Part shown: positions 5,551 to 12,365 of the stretch, in pieces | Position numbering within the stretch: position 1 is the first letter of the stretch | How the letters are laid out: every line of letters starts with the position of its first letter | DNA from: Marixanthomonas sp963974425 | GTDB taxonomy: Bacteria; Bacteroidota; Bacteroidia; Flavobacteriales; Flavobacteriaceae | Assembly: GCF_963974425.1 (NCBI RefSeq) | Contig: NZ_CAXBCK010000060.1 | Coordinates: forward strand, 1 to 20,901 | Direction: 5' to 3' | DNA: 20,901 nt | Notes under the pieces: model-generated | Databases searched by the model: none | Seen by the model: only the letters and a program-made list of their open reading frames with translations | Told to the model about the DNA's origin: nothing | Made by a program: the position numbers and the translations under genes

Positions 5551-5581
5551 TTTGAAACTCCCTTTCAGAATGTTATCTTTG
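5551..5581 (+). promoter_or_regulatory. ffh promoter, Bacteroidota type
   Basis: A -33 box TTTG (5551-5554), a 19-bp spacer and a -7 box TATCTTTG (5574-5581) match the TTTG/TAnnTTTG consensus exactly. Transcription would begin around 5587, leaving a leader of about 40 nt before ffh. Confidence 0.75.
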
Positions 5582-5627
5582 CAACCCTATATACCTAAGA
5601 GTATCTGTAAACTAAAGCGTAAAGAAT

Positions 5628-6956
5628 ATGTTTGATAATTTAAGTGATAAGTTAGATAAAGCAATGCACGTCCTGAAGGGACACGGCCAAATTACAGAAG
5701 TAAACGTAGCCGAAACCCTTAAAGAAGTACGCCGTGCTTTGCTCGATGCCGATGTTAACTTTAAAACTGCCAAAGAATTTACCAATACCGTTAAAGAAAA
5801 AGCCCTTGGTCAAAATGTATTGACGTCCCTACAACCAGGGCAGTTGATGGTGAAATTGGTAAAAGATGAATTGACTGAATTAATGGGTGGTGACACTGCA
5901 GGAATCGATTTAAGCGGTTCGCCTAGTGTTATATTAATGTCTGGTTTACAGGGTAGTGGTAAAACCACATTCTCGGGAAAACTAGCTAATTATTTAAAAA
6001 CAAAAAAGACAAAAAAGCCTTTATTGGTAGCTTGTGATGTATACCGTCCGGCGGCAATCAATCAGTTGCATGTAGTAGGGGAACAGATAAAAGTAGAAGT
6101 ATATAGCGAAGAAGGAAATAAAAATCCAGTGCAAATTGCGCAAAATGCAATTGCTCACGCTAAGCAAAATGGGAATAATGCTGTAATTATTGATACGGCA
6201 GGTCGTTTGGCGATTGATGAAGCGATGATGACTGAAATAGCCGATATCCATAAAGCTATTCAACCTAACGAAACGTTGTTTGTTGTAGATGCAATGACGG
6301 GGCAAGATGCAGTAAACACGGCAAAAACGTTTAACGAACGCCTTAATTTTGATGGAGTTGTATTAACCAAGTTGGATGGTGATACCCGTGGTGGTGCCGC
6401 AATATCAATTAAAAGTGTAGTGAATAAGCCGATAAAATTTATCGGTACTGGTGAAAAGATGGACGCAATCGATGTGTTTCACCCAGCACGTATGGCCGAC
6501 CGTATTTTAGGGATGGGAGATGTGGTGTCGCTTGTAGAGCGAGCACAAGAACAGTTTGATGAAGATGAGTCTCGTAAACTTCAAAAGAAAATTGCAAAAA
6601 ACCAATTTGGTTTTGATGATTTCATTAAGCAGATACAGCAAGTAAAGAAAATGGGTAGTATGAAGGATCTAGTGGGGATGATACCCGGAGCTGGAAAAGC
6701 CCTAAAAGGAGTAGATATAGATGATGATGCCTTTAACGGAATTGAAGCCATCATTCATTCAATGACACCTGAGGAAAGAAGTACCCCATCAGTGATAAAC
6801 GGAAGCCGTAAAAAACGTATTGCTAAAGGTAGCGGAACTTCGGTGCAAGAGGTAAATCAACTGATGAAACAATTCAACCAAATGAGTAAAATGATGAAGA
6901 TGATGCAAGGCGGCGGCGGTCGCAAAATGATGCAGATGATGCAAAATATGAAGTAG
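5628..6956 (+). CDS. ffh: Signal recognition particle GTPase Ffh
   Basis: The 442-residue SRP54 homologue binds 4.5S RNA and signal sequences of nascent membrane proteins and docks with FtsY. The N domain covers about residues 1-88. The G domain follows with P-loop GLQGSGKTT (106-114), CDVYRPAA, DTAGRL (189-194), TKLDGDTRGG (247-256) and GTGE (273-276). The M domain (about 320-442) is methionine-rich, with PGAGK and many MMKMM clusters at the C-terminus that form the signal-sequence groove. Length and motif order are normal. A well-formed promoter precedes it, and the gene is followed by a decayed four-helix-bundle gene, so it may be transcribed alone or read on towards folD. The start ATG gives the conserved MFDNLSDKLDKA N-terminus. 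Confidence 0.98.
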   Translation: MFDNLSDKLDKAMHVLKGHGQITEVNVAETLKEVRRALLDADVNFKTAKEFTNTVKEKALGQNVLTSLQPGQLMVKLVKDELTELMGGDTAGIDLSGSPSVILMSGLQGSGKTTFSGKLANYLKTKKTKKPLLVACDVYRPAAINQLHVVGEQIKVEVYSEEGNKNPVQIAQNAIAHAKQNGNNAVIIDTAGRLAIDEAMMTEIADIHKAIQPNETLFVVDAMTGQDAVNTAKTFNERLNFDGVVLTKLDGDTRGGAAISIKSVVNKPIKFIGTGEKMDAIDVFHPARMADRILGMGDVVSLVERAQEQFDEDESRKLQKKIAKNQFGFDDFIKQIQQVKKMGSMKDLVGMIPGAGKALKGVDIDDDAFNGIEAIIHSMTPEERSTPSVINGSRKKRIAKGSGTSVQEVNQLMKQFNQMSKMMKMMQGGGGRKMMQMMQNMK

Positions 6957-6962
6957 TGTCAG

Positions 6963-6985
6963 TTAGCAGTTGCAGTAAGCAGTAA
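6963..6985 (-). repeat. Heptamer-like repeat after ffh (inverted relative to 5422-5491)
   Basis: The plus strand reads AGCAGTT, GCAGTA, AGCAGTA in series; its complement is the TACTGCT/TACTGC unit seen before ffh. A plus-oriented relative (TACTGCC AACTGCA) lies at 7181-7194. Confidence 0.45.
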
Positions 6986-6989
6986 AACA

Positions 6990-7176
6990 ATGAGTTTTAA
7001 AACCTTGAAAGCAAATCAAAAAGGATTTGATTTGGCAATGGACATATTTGAAATTTCTAAGTCCTTTCCGAAGGAAGAAAAATATTCATTGACTGATCAA
7101 GTTAGAAGAAAAGAGTCTGGAAGTAGGCAGGCTTATTAATTATATGATACTAAATCCCGGTAAGTTTGGAGTATAG
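6990..7176 (+). pseudogene. Four-helix-bundle protein (S23/IVP-like) remnant with internal deletion
   Basis: The frame from ATG 6990 encodes about 40 residues of the typical N-terminus of four-helix-bundle proteins (FDLAMDIFEISKSFPKEEKYSLTDQVRR) and then runs off to a stop at 7137-7139. The +1 frame from about 7108 encodes the family's C-terminus (EKSLEVGRLINYMILNPGKF, then GV, stop at 7174-7176). Intact members are roughly 115-130 residues; the middle, about 60 residues including the usual second and third helices, is absent, and the two ends are joined out of frame around 7105-7110. This is therefore a deletion-scarred remnant and not a short functional gene. Members of this family also occur as insertions within 23S rRNA genes, but their cellular role is poorly understood. 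It separates ffh from folD. Confidence 0.8.
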
Positions 7177-7220
7177 GCAATACTGCCAACTGCAACTACC
7201 AAACTGAATACTTTATTTAT

Positions 7221-8105
7221 ATGACAATTCTAGACGGTAAGAAAATATCGAACGATATTAAGGCTGAAATAAAAGCCGAAGTAGACGAAATGAAAGCCAA
7301 GAATGAAAAGGTGCCGCACTTAGCTGCTATTATCGTAGGGAACGACGGCGCTAGCATGACATATGTGAATACCAAAGTAAAAGCTTGCAAAGCCGTGGGT
7401 TTTGAATCTACTCTAGTTAGAATGTCTAGTACCACAAGTGAAGTGGAATTAATGGACAAAATAAAGAAATTGAACAATGAAGATTCTATAGACGGGTTTA
7501 TTGTTCAGCTTCCGTTACCACCACAAATCGATACGCAAAAAGTACTGTTAGCTGTAGATCCCGATAAAGATGTAGATGGTTTTCATCCAACCAATTTCGG
7601 AAAAATGTCTTTAGATATGACTTCTTTTATTCCTGCAACACCTTTCGGAATATTAGAACTGTTAGAACGATATGATATCCCTACAAAAGGAAAACACACT
7701 GTAGTTATTGGGCGTAGTCATATTGTAGGACGACCGATGAGTATTTTAATGGGGCGAAGTGGTTTCCCTGGAAACTCAACAGTAACACTTACTCATGAGT
7801 ATACTAAGAATATTACGCAAATTACTTCACAAGCCGATATTGTTATTATCGCAGTGGGAATACCAGATTTTCTTAAAGCTGAAATGATTAAAGATGATGC
7901 CGTAGTGATCGATGTAGGTATCACTCGCGTTCCAGATGAATCTACTAAAAAAGGCTATGTGCTTAAAGGTGATGTAGATTTTGAAAACGCTAGTAAAAAA
8001 GCTTCTTTTATAACACCGGTTCCTGGAGGTGTGGGTCCTATGACCATTGCTATGCTCTTAAAAAATACGTTGCTCGCGAGAGAGCAGCGTAGAGAGAGAA
8101 GGTAA
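7221..8105 (+). CDS. folD: Bifunctional methylenetetrahydrofolate dehydrogenase/cyclohydrolase FolD
   Basis: The 294-residue enzyme interconverts 5,10-methylene-, methenyl- and 10-formyl-tetrahydrofolate in cytoplasmic one-carbon metabolism. Catalytic signatures are YVNTKVKAC with Tyr48 and Lys52, GFIVQLPLP with Gln96, and DVDGFHP with Asp119. The NADP-binding Rossmann segment VVIGRSHIVGRP lies at about 161-172, and the C-terminal PVPGGVGPMT closes the active site. Length is typical. The C-terminal tail (AREQRRERR) is arginine-rich because the coding end runs through an inverted repeat (TGCTC/GAGCA, about 8069-8084). No clear TAnnTTTG box is seen directly before it, so it may depend on read-through from the ffh side. 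Confidence 0.97.
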   Translation: MTILDGKKISNDIKAEIKAEVDEMKAKNEKVPHLAAIIVGNDGASMTYVNTKVKACKAVGFESTLVRMSSTTSEVELMDKIKKLNNEDSIDGFIVQLPLPPQIDTQKVLLAVDPDKDVDGFHPTNFGKMSLDMTSFIPATPFGILELLERYDIPTKGKHTVVIGRSHIVGRPMSILMGRSGFPGNSTVTLTHEYTKNITQITSQADIVIIAVGIPDFLKAEMIKDDAVVIDVGITRVPDESTKKGYVLKGDVDFENASKKASFITPVPGGVGPMTIAMLLKNTLLAREQRRERR

Positions 8106-8164
8106 TGATATAAAAAATGTTCAAAAAATATCTACTTGATACCTGCAATTAGAGCAACTTAGAT

Positions 8165-8680
8165 ATGAATAAAGCGAGATTGATAAAACGACTAAAATGG
8201 TATTATCCAATTGAGAAATTCCATGCGTATGTCACTTTTCCTGCATTATTACTATTTCTATTGTTTACGAATCCAGTTGGAGATTTGATTCTCATATCTT
8301 ATGGATTAATTGTATGCATAATTATTCTATATCAAGGTCAACTTTATTGGAAGTTGAAACTGGAAAGACTTACAGAAAAACACATAAATCAAGCTGGTAA
8401 TATTCGATTTTTCAAAAAGTCAAAACGATTTAATTGGCTGCTGATTTCAGGTATGATTCCTGTTTTATTGATTCAGCTCTACATTCAAAAATGGAATTTT
8501 GAATCTAATAACATGTTTTACTGGGGGATTTTTGCAAATGTGTTTGCGATTTTAGAACATATAAATTACTATTATCTCCAACTAATGATAGACAATAAGT
8601 ATGATGTAGAATATTTATTTAAAAACAAGAAGTTAAAAAAAGCAAGTTTGGCCAAAGACTTGATTGAAAATAAAATTTAA
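8165..8680 (+). CDS. Unknown membrane protein, four predicted helices
   Basis: A 171-residue protein of no family I recognise. Hydrophobic segments at about 20-36, 38-57, 91-107 and 117-138 suggest four membrane helices. A basic N-terminus (KARLIKRLKW) and a basic loop (about 58-90, FFKKSKRF) suggest both lie in the cytoplasm, as does the charged C-terminal tail (KNKKLKKASLAKDL). Aromatic residues are frequent in the last helix (HINYYYLQ). It starts 59 bp after folD in the same direction and may share its transcript, but no functional link is known. It converges on the YkvA gene; no obvious terminator lies between them. Confidence 0.8.
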   Translation: MNKARLIKRLKWYYPIEKFHAYVTFPALLLFLLFTNPVGDLILISYGLIVCIIILYQGQLYWKLKLERLTEKHINQAGNIRFFKKSKRFNWLLISGMIPVLLIQLYIQKWNFESNNMFYWGIFANVFAILEHINYYYLQLMIDNKYDVEYLFKNKKLKKASLAKDLIENKI

Positions 8681-8765
8681 AAAAAGCAGGTAACAATTAC
8701 ATAGCTTACTTCTCGTTAGGCTTTATATACTCCCGCTAAGGAAATATGCTACTATCAGAGGGTAT

Positions 8766-9206
8766 TTAAATTCCCAAATCGTTTTCCATTCTCCAATCTA
8801 AATAGCGGTGCAGATCGCTTTCTATCCAACCGACACCCATAGTAAGGATGGCAACATCATCTATATAACCGATACCCGGAATAAAATCAGGTACCACATC
8901 CATTGGGTTTAAAACATACAATAAAGCCATCACGATAGTTGCTATAGTAAACCACGGTATGTTTTTGTAGCTTCCGTTTTTTACATCCTTCAGCATACTA
9001 ATCATAATCCTGCCAAGTTCTACATATTTTGAAAGGGAATTATTTCCGCTGAATTTTTTATCAATATTTTCTTCGTTGTTTAAAACAACCTCTACATCAT
9101 CTTCTTCAATTTTATTAACTTCTTCTTCAACATAATTTTCATCAACACCATCGTCTCTGTTCCCAGGGTTGAAATGTAGTTTGTCTTTCTTTTTACCAAA
9201 TAGCAT
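8766..9206 (-). CDS. YkvA/DUF1232 family membrane protein
   Basis: A 146-residue protein. The first 65 residues are highly acidic and probably disordered (runs such as VEEEVNKIEEDDVEVV). The DUF1232 core is near residues 80-125, with the diagnostic LYVLNPMDVVPDFIPGIGYIDDVAIL, which forms a membrane hairpin. Function of the family is not established. The acidic N-terminal extension is the only unusual part. It lies 65 bp downstream of the DCC oxidoreductase gene. A TATCTTTC segment upstream is only one base off the -7 consensus, so it may have its own promoter. Confidence 0.85.
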   Translation of the reverse strand: MLFGKKKDKLHFNPGNRDDGVDENYVEEEVNKIEEDDVEVVLNNEENIDKKFSGNNSLSKYVELGRIMISMLKDVKNGSYKNIPWFTIATIVMALLYVLNPMDVVPDFIPGIGYIDDVAILTMGVGWIESDLHRYLDWRMENDLGI

Positions 9207-9271
9207 AGTCGGTTTTTTATTTGTTTTCTGAAAGATACGGCTTCAAAAAAGAAAACTGTTTTAAAAATTTG

Positions 9272-9754
9272 TTATAAAAATCTAGAGAGTACATAAAAAA
9301 CTGCCAAAAGTATGAGCAAGTAGAGTAGCCAATACGGCTTTAATGCTTCTGGGTTTTTTCCGAAGGAAAGTGTAGTGAGTTTAAAAAAGAAGGGGCGATG
9401 CTTCGCAATGTAATTATATCCGTGATCGCTGAGCTTTGTAAACCAAGAATAATTGCAATACCAACTATGCCAAGGCAAATTCTTTGTTGAATAGGTGTAA
9501 CTTCGGTAGGCTGAATCGGGACCACTGTATATTTTACCATTAGTTTCAATAAGGCGAGAAGCTTTTTTAAATTCTTTCAGCGGAATATCATGAAACTGAG
9601 AAGCAATTTCTTGATAGGTTTTATACTCAATTTTGTTACGGGTCAAACTTTGCCAACGCGTCACCCAATATTTGCAAAAACCACATTCTCCATCCCAGAC
9701 TAATACAGGTTTACCGGTTGGAGGATAGTTGGTCTTTTCAAATTTCTGAAACAT
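9272..9754 (-). CDS. DCC family thiol-disulfide oxidoreductase (DUF393)
   Basis: The 160-residue protein has the family signature near its N-terminus: VWDGECGFCKYWVTRW, giving the DxxCxxC motif that names the family (Asp-Cys-Cys), on a thioredoxin-like fold. A hydrophobic segment at the C-terminus (about 142-158, WLLYLLILLAVFYVLS) should anchor it in the membrane. The active cysteines are presumed redox-active; substrates are unknown. Its ATG begins 2 bp after the stop codon of the AI-2E family transporter, so the two are co-translated from one mRNA. No signal peptide is visible. Confidence 0.88.
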   Translation of the reverse strand: MFQKFEKTNYPPTGKPVLVWDGECGFCKYWVTRWQSLTRNKIEYKTYQEIASQFHDIPLKEFKKASRLIETNGKIYSGPDSAYRSYTYSTKNLPWHSWYCNYSWFTKLSDHGYNYIAKHRPFFFKLTTLSFGKNPEALKPYWLLYLLILLAVFYVLSRFL

Positions 9755-9756
9755 GA

Positions 9757-10782
9757 TTAAAGCTTCTTTTCGTGTGTTTTACTATATTCTTTTCTATAAA
9801 TACGAAGTACAATTAAAAACAAGCTAATAAGTAGCGGGCCGAAAATCAATCCAATAAATCCAAATAGTGGAACACCAACAACAACACCTATAAAGGTTAT
9901 TAAGGGGTGTACGTTGTCTAGCTTTTTAAGAACATACATTCTGAAAATATTATCGGTAGAACCAACAACAATAAATCCATACAATAAAATTCCCCACGCT
10001 TGGAAGGTGTCTCCAGCTGATAACGAAAGAATAAAAACAGGAAGGATACCTACTAGAGTCCCAATAAATGGAATCATAGAACCAATAGTGGTTATAACAA
10101 ACCAGAAAAATGGATCGTCAACGCCAAAAATTAAAAAGCCAATTAAAGCTACAACACCTTGTGCAAGAGCTACTAAGGGAATGCCAATAGCATTGGCACG
10201 CACCATAGCGTTGGCTTCATCACCTATTTCTTTTAAGTTATCATCACCAATTGGTATATAGTCGAACAATGATTCTTTTAGCTCTTTTCTATTGGTAAGC
10301 ATATAATAGAGCATAAAGTACATTAATCCAATAGCGATAAACATATTGAAGGTGCCACCAGCAAAACTTTGTAATTGGGTGGAAATCCAAGAAGAAATGG
10401 CGGTGGTATCAATTTGTGAGCTAATTTCGTAGCCTAATTGTGTTTCCCATTCTCCCAATTGTTCTTTTAAAGCAACGATTACTTCTTCTGAATTTTTAAC
10501 GGCATTACCTATTTTATTTCCCAGCATTAAAACAATGCCAGAAACTGGTAGTAAAATCCCAATAAACGAAAGTAGCATTAATAAGCCTGCTGCAAGATCG
10601 GAATTCCAGCCTCTTTTTAAAACTAATTTTTTCATCCAGCCTCGTAATAAAACATAAATGGTAACAGCGCCTAAAACACCAGAAAGGTAGGGTGCCATTT
10701 CCTTAAAGATTAAACTACCCATCAATAAAATGAGTAAAAGGACAAATACCTGCCTAATTATTTGTGGAGAGATTGATTTCAT
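9757..10782 (-). CDS. AI-2E family transporter
   Basis: A 341-residue polytopic inner-membrane protein. It has two N-terminal hydrophobic segments (about 9-46), a further pair (about 62-90), a soluble amphipathic stretch (about 91-140), and a C-terminal block of helices with the family's conserved loops (IPFIGTLVGILPVFILSLS, VVGVPLFGFIGLIFGPLLISL). Members have been linked to AI-2 export, Na+/H+ exchange or other small-molecule efflux; the name does not prove substrate. It sits in a tight group with only 4 bp to the VOC gene and 2 bp to the DCC gene. The C-terminal tail is basic and cytoplasmic. Confidence 0.92.
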   Translation of the reverse strand: MKSISPQIIRQVFVLLLILLMGSLIFKEMAPYLSGVLGAVTIYVLLRGWMKKLVLKRGWNSDLAAGLLMLLSFIGILLPVSGIVLMLGNKIGNAVKNSEEVIVALKEQLGEWETQLGYEISSQIDTTAISSWISTQLQSFAGGTFNMFIAIGLMYFMLYYMLTNRKELKESLFDYIPIGDDNLKEIGDEANAMVRANAIGIPLVALAQGVVALIGFLIFGVDDPFFWFVITTIGSMIPFIGTLVGILPVFILSLSAGDTFQAWGILLYGFIVVGSTDNIFRMYVLKKLDNVHPLITFIGVVVGVPLFGFIGLIFGPLLISLFLIVLRIYRKEYSKTHEKKL

Positions 10783-10786
10783 TCAA

Positions 10787-11209
10787 TTAGCTAGTAAAAA
10801 GTTGGTTCATGTTTTTAAAGGCTTTGAACTCAAGGGCATTGCCAGATGGGTCTTTAAAAAACATCGTGGCTTGCTCTCCGGCTTTTCCTTTAAACCGAAT
10901 ATACGGCTCAATGATAAAGGTAATATTTTTACTTTTCAACAGCGCAGAAAAAGCTTCAAAGGTTTTCATATCTAAAACTACACCGAAATGAGGAACAGGA
11001 ACATCTTTGCCATCTACTGGATTTGATAATGACGACTCTGTTTTTGTCTTTTCTTTGTAATGAATGACCAATTGATGTCCAAAAAAGTCGAAATCTATCC
11101 AATGATCGCTGCTTCGACCTTCGGTAAATCCTAGGGTGTCACGGTAAAAAACTCGGCATTCATCAAGATTGTGTACTGGGATTGCTAAATGAAAGGGGTT
11201 TATACTCAT
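10787..11209 (-). CDS. VOC (glyoxalase/bleomycin-resistance) family protein
   Basis: The 140-residue protein has two beta-alpha-beta-beta-beta modules. The first begins INPFHLAIPVHNLDECRVFYRDTLGF, the second PVPHFGVVLDMKTFEAFSALL and ends FFKDPSGNALEFKAF. Likely metal ligands are His7, the His of PHFG and Glu in ALEFK. Members are lyases, dioxygenases or binding proteins, so chemistry is not predictable. I choose ATG 11207-11209; an upstream TTG (11210-11212) would add one Met-coded residue only. That ATG overlaps the previous gene's stop as TGATG, which implies translational coupling with the DUF7218 gene. Confidence 0.88.
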   Translation of the reverse strand: MSINPFHLAIPVHNLDECRVFYRDTLGFTEGRSSDHWIDFDFFGHQLVIHYKEKTKTESSLSNPVDGKDVPVPHFGVVLDMKTFEAFSALLKSKNITFIIEPYIRFKGKAGEQATMFFKDPSGNALEFKAFKNMNQLFTS

Positions 11210-11448
11210 CAATTGTTTCGTAAGGCGTTAATTAATTGTTTTTTGTTCATTTTGGAACGACCGTCGATGGCTACATTTTTTGCTTGTTCATATAAATCGT
11301 CTTTAGTCCAATCTTCATAAGGAGGTGCTTGTCCTCCTTTTTTACCTGAGTTTGGGGTATTGGCAATACGAGCAGATTTTTCTTTACTATAGCCTTTATC
11401 TCGAAGCGCTTCATACTGGTCTTCGTTTTTTATTCTTGGCTTTGCCAT
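11209..11448 (-). CDS. DUF7218/Rho_N-type small protein
   Basis: A 79-residue basic cytoplasmic protein. The first half (KNEDQYEALRDKGYSKEKSARIANTP) resembles the DUF7218 region. The second half, after a glycine-lysine linker, is a Rho-N/SAP-like helical motif (WTKDDLYEQAKNVAIDGRSKMNKKQLINALR), usually a nucleic-acid-binding or protein-binding element. Annotated relatives are often called Rho termination factor N-terminal proteins, but this is not Rho. It overlaps the VOC gene start by one base (TGATG). Role unknown; stress-related nucleoid or RNA contact is a guess from neighbours. Confidence 0.82.
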   Translation of the reverse strand: MAKPRIKNEDQYEALRDKGYSKEKSARIANTPNSGKKGGQAPPYEDWTKDDLYEQAKNVAIDGRSKMNKKQLINALRNN

Positions 11449-11490
11449 AATTTTACTTTTTTGATTTTTAATTAGAAGAATTGATTCTTT

Positions 11491-11676
11491 TTAGGTTTCA
11501 TCTGTATCGTTTCTTTTTTTCAATAAACCTATTCCGGCAAAGAAGAAGATAATGCCTAAAATAATAAGTGCCCATGGGCTCAAGCCTACATCTAAACTTC
11601 CAAAGACACTTAGTATTCCAAGTACTAATGCGATGGCTCCACCGATTGTTAAAATAAATCCTAAAATCTTGATCAT
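11491..11676 (-). CDS. Small two-helix membrane protein
   Basis: A 61-residue protein made almost entirely of two hydrophobic helices (about 4-26 and 33-52) with a short loop (SLDVGLSPW) and a charged tail KKRNDTDET. No motif indicates a function. It lies 42 bp upstream of the DUF7218 gene in the same direction and may be first in that operon. A TAATTTTA segment upstream is close to the -7 consensus. Short hydrophobic proteins like this are common in the group and easily missed. Confidence 0.7.
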   Translation of the reverse strand: MIKILGFILTIGGAIALVLGILSVFGSLDVGLSPWALIILGIIFFFAGIGLLKKRNDTDET

Positions 11677-11711
11677 AATTAATTGTAATGGTTAGCTACT
11701 AAAATTAATAG

Positions 11712-11737
11712 AAAAACCCCGCTTTATGGCGAGGCTT
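11712..11737 (-). terminator. Intrinsic terminator after the lipoprotein gene
   Basis: On the minus strand CCTCGC pairs with GCGGGG (one T-G wobble, 6-nt loop) followed by TTTTT. It separates the HerA-like/lipoprotein pair from the downstream small membrane protein gene. Confidence 0.6.
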
Positions 11738-11767
11738 AACAAAATATTGAGAGGGTTTTAGAAAAAT

Positions 11768-12346
11768 TTATTCCTTTTCGGTAGTTGTATCTGCTTCCCA
11801 ACCTATCATAAAATATTTAAATTTGGCAACATCTGGTATTTGGCTGGCTTCAATTTTTGCATTGGGATTATACCGTAAGTTTTCAGGAAGTTGTTGTTTG
11901 TCGATTGTCAAATAGATCTCACTGTCTTTTAAAAAGACAACCACCGAGTTGATGGTAGTTTCAATATTTGAAACCGTATAATTGGCTTTTACATCTTTAA
12001 AAGTACTGCCACTTGTTAATCCTTTATCAGTTTTGTATCGTGCATCAAATACCTGAACATTGGTTACAGTTGCATTAGGATCGTTTTCATCTTCTGGAGA
12101 AAGCAATAGCAGTTTGTTTCCTTCTTTATCATAAATTTCCACTTCGCCCTGTGTGCCTAAAGCATTTTTTATCGGGTTAAGCTTTACAATGGAGTCTTCC
12201 GCAAAAATAGAGTCAACCTGTTTCATTTGAATATTTTTATCCAGGCTTCCAATGCTTCCTTCGCCAATAGTAAATGGGTCTTTATTTGAATCACAAGAAA
12301 CAAATAGAATAGTAGTTAATAGGCTTAATAATAGTGTCTTTTTCAT
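11768..12346 (-). CDS. Putative lipoprotein of unknown function
   Basis: A 192-residue protein with a clear type II signal peptide: MKKTLLLSLLTTILFVSC, with the lipobox LFVSC placing the acylated cysteine at residue 18, followed by DSNKDPF. In Bacteroidota it would be anchored in a periplasm-facing or outer-membrane lipid layer. The mature domain is mostly short strands with repeated acidic segments; no known domain is recognised. It starts 20 bp past the stop of the HerA-like ATPase gene, suggesting a shared transcript, and is followed by a terminator. Whether the two proteins are functionally related is not clear, because one is cytoplasmic. Confidence 0.85.
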   Translation of the reverse strand: MKKTLLLSLLTTILFVSCDSNKDPFTIGEGSIGSLDKNIQMKQVDSIFAEDSIVKLNPIKNALGTQGEVEIYDKEGNKLLLLSPEDENDPNATVTNVQVFDARYKTDKGLTSGSTFKDVKANYTVSNIETTINSVVVFLKDSEIYLTIDKQQLPENLRYNPNAKIEASQIPDVAKFKYFMIGWEADTTTEKE

Positions 12347-12365
12347 ATAAATTTTATTGTCTGTT

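Larger units (their letters stand above)
5106..5627. other. Intergenic region between the redox cluster and ffh
   Basis: This 522-bp divergent intergenic stretch holds regulatory and repeat sequence only. It contains a 7-bp stem TAGACCT/AGGTCTA (5238-5244, 5260-5266) with a 15-nt loop, the 11-bp tandem repeat, the heptamer repeat and the ffh promoter. An open frame across the heptamer repeat (from about 5417) is repeat-encoded and not credible. Confidence 0.7.

Noticed and set aside
5417..5635. 72-residue open frame across the heptamer repeat
   Set aside because: Its N-terminal part (repeated YRLPP/YCLL units) is just the translated heptamer array, and it overlaps the ffh promoter and start.
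9340..9549. 69-residue open frame inside the DCC gene
   Set aside because: It lies in another frame within a clear protein family gene on the same strand; a coding shadow.
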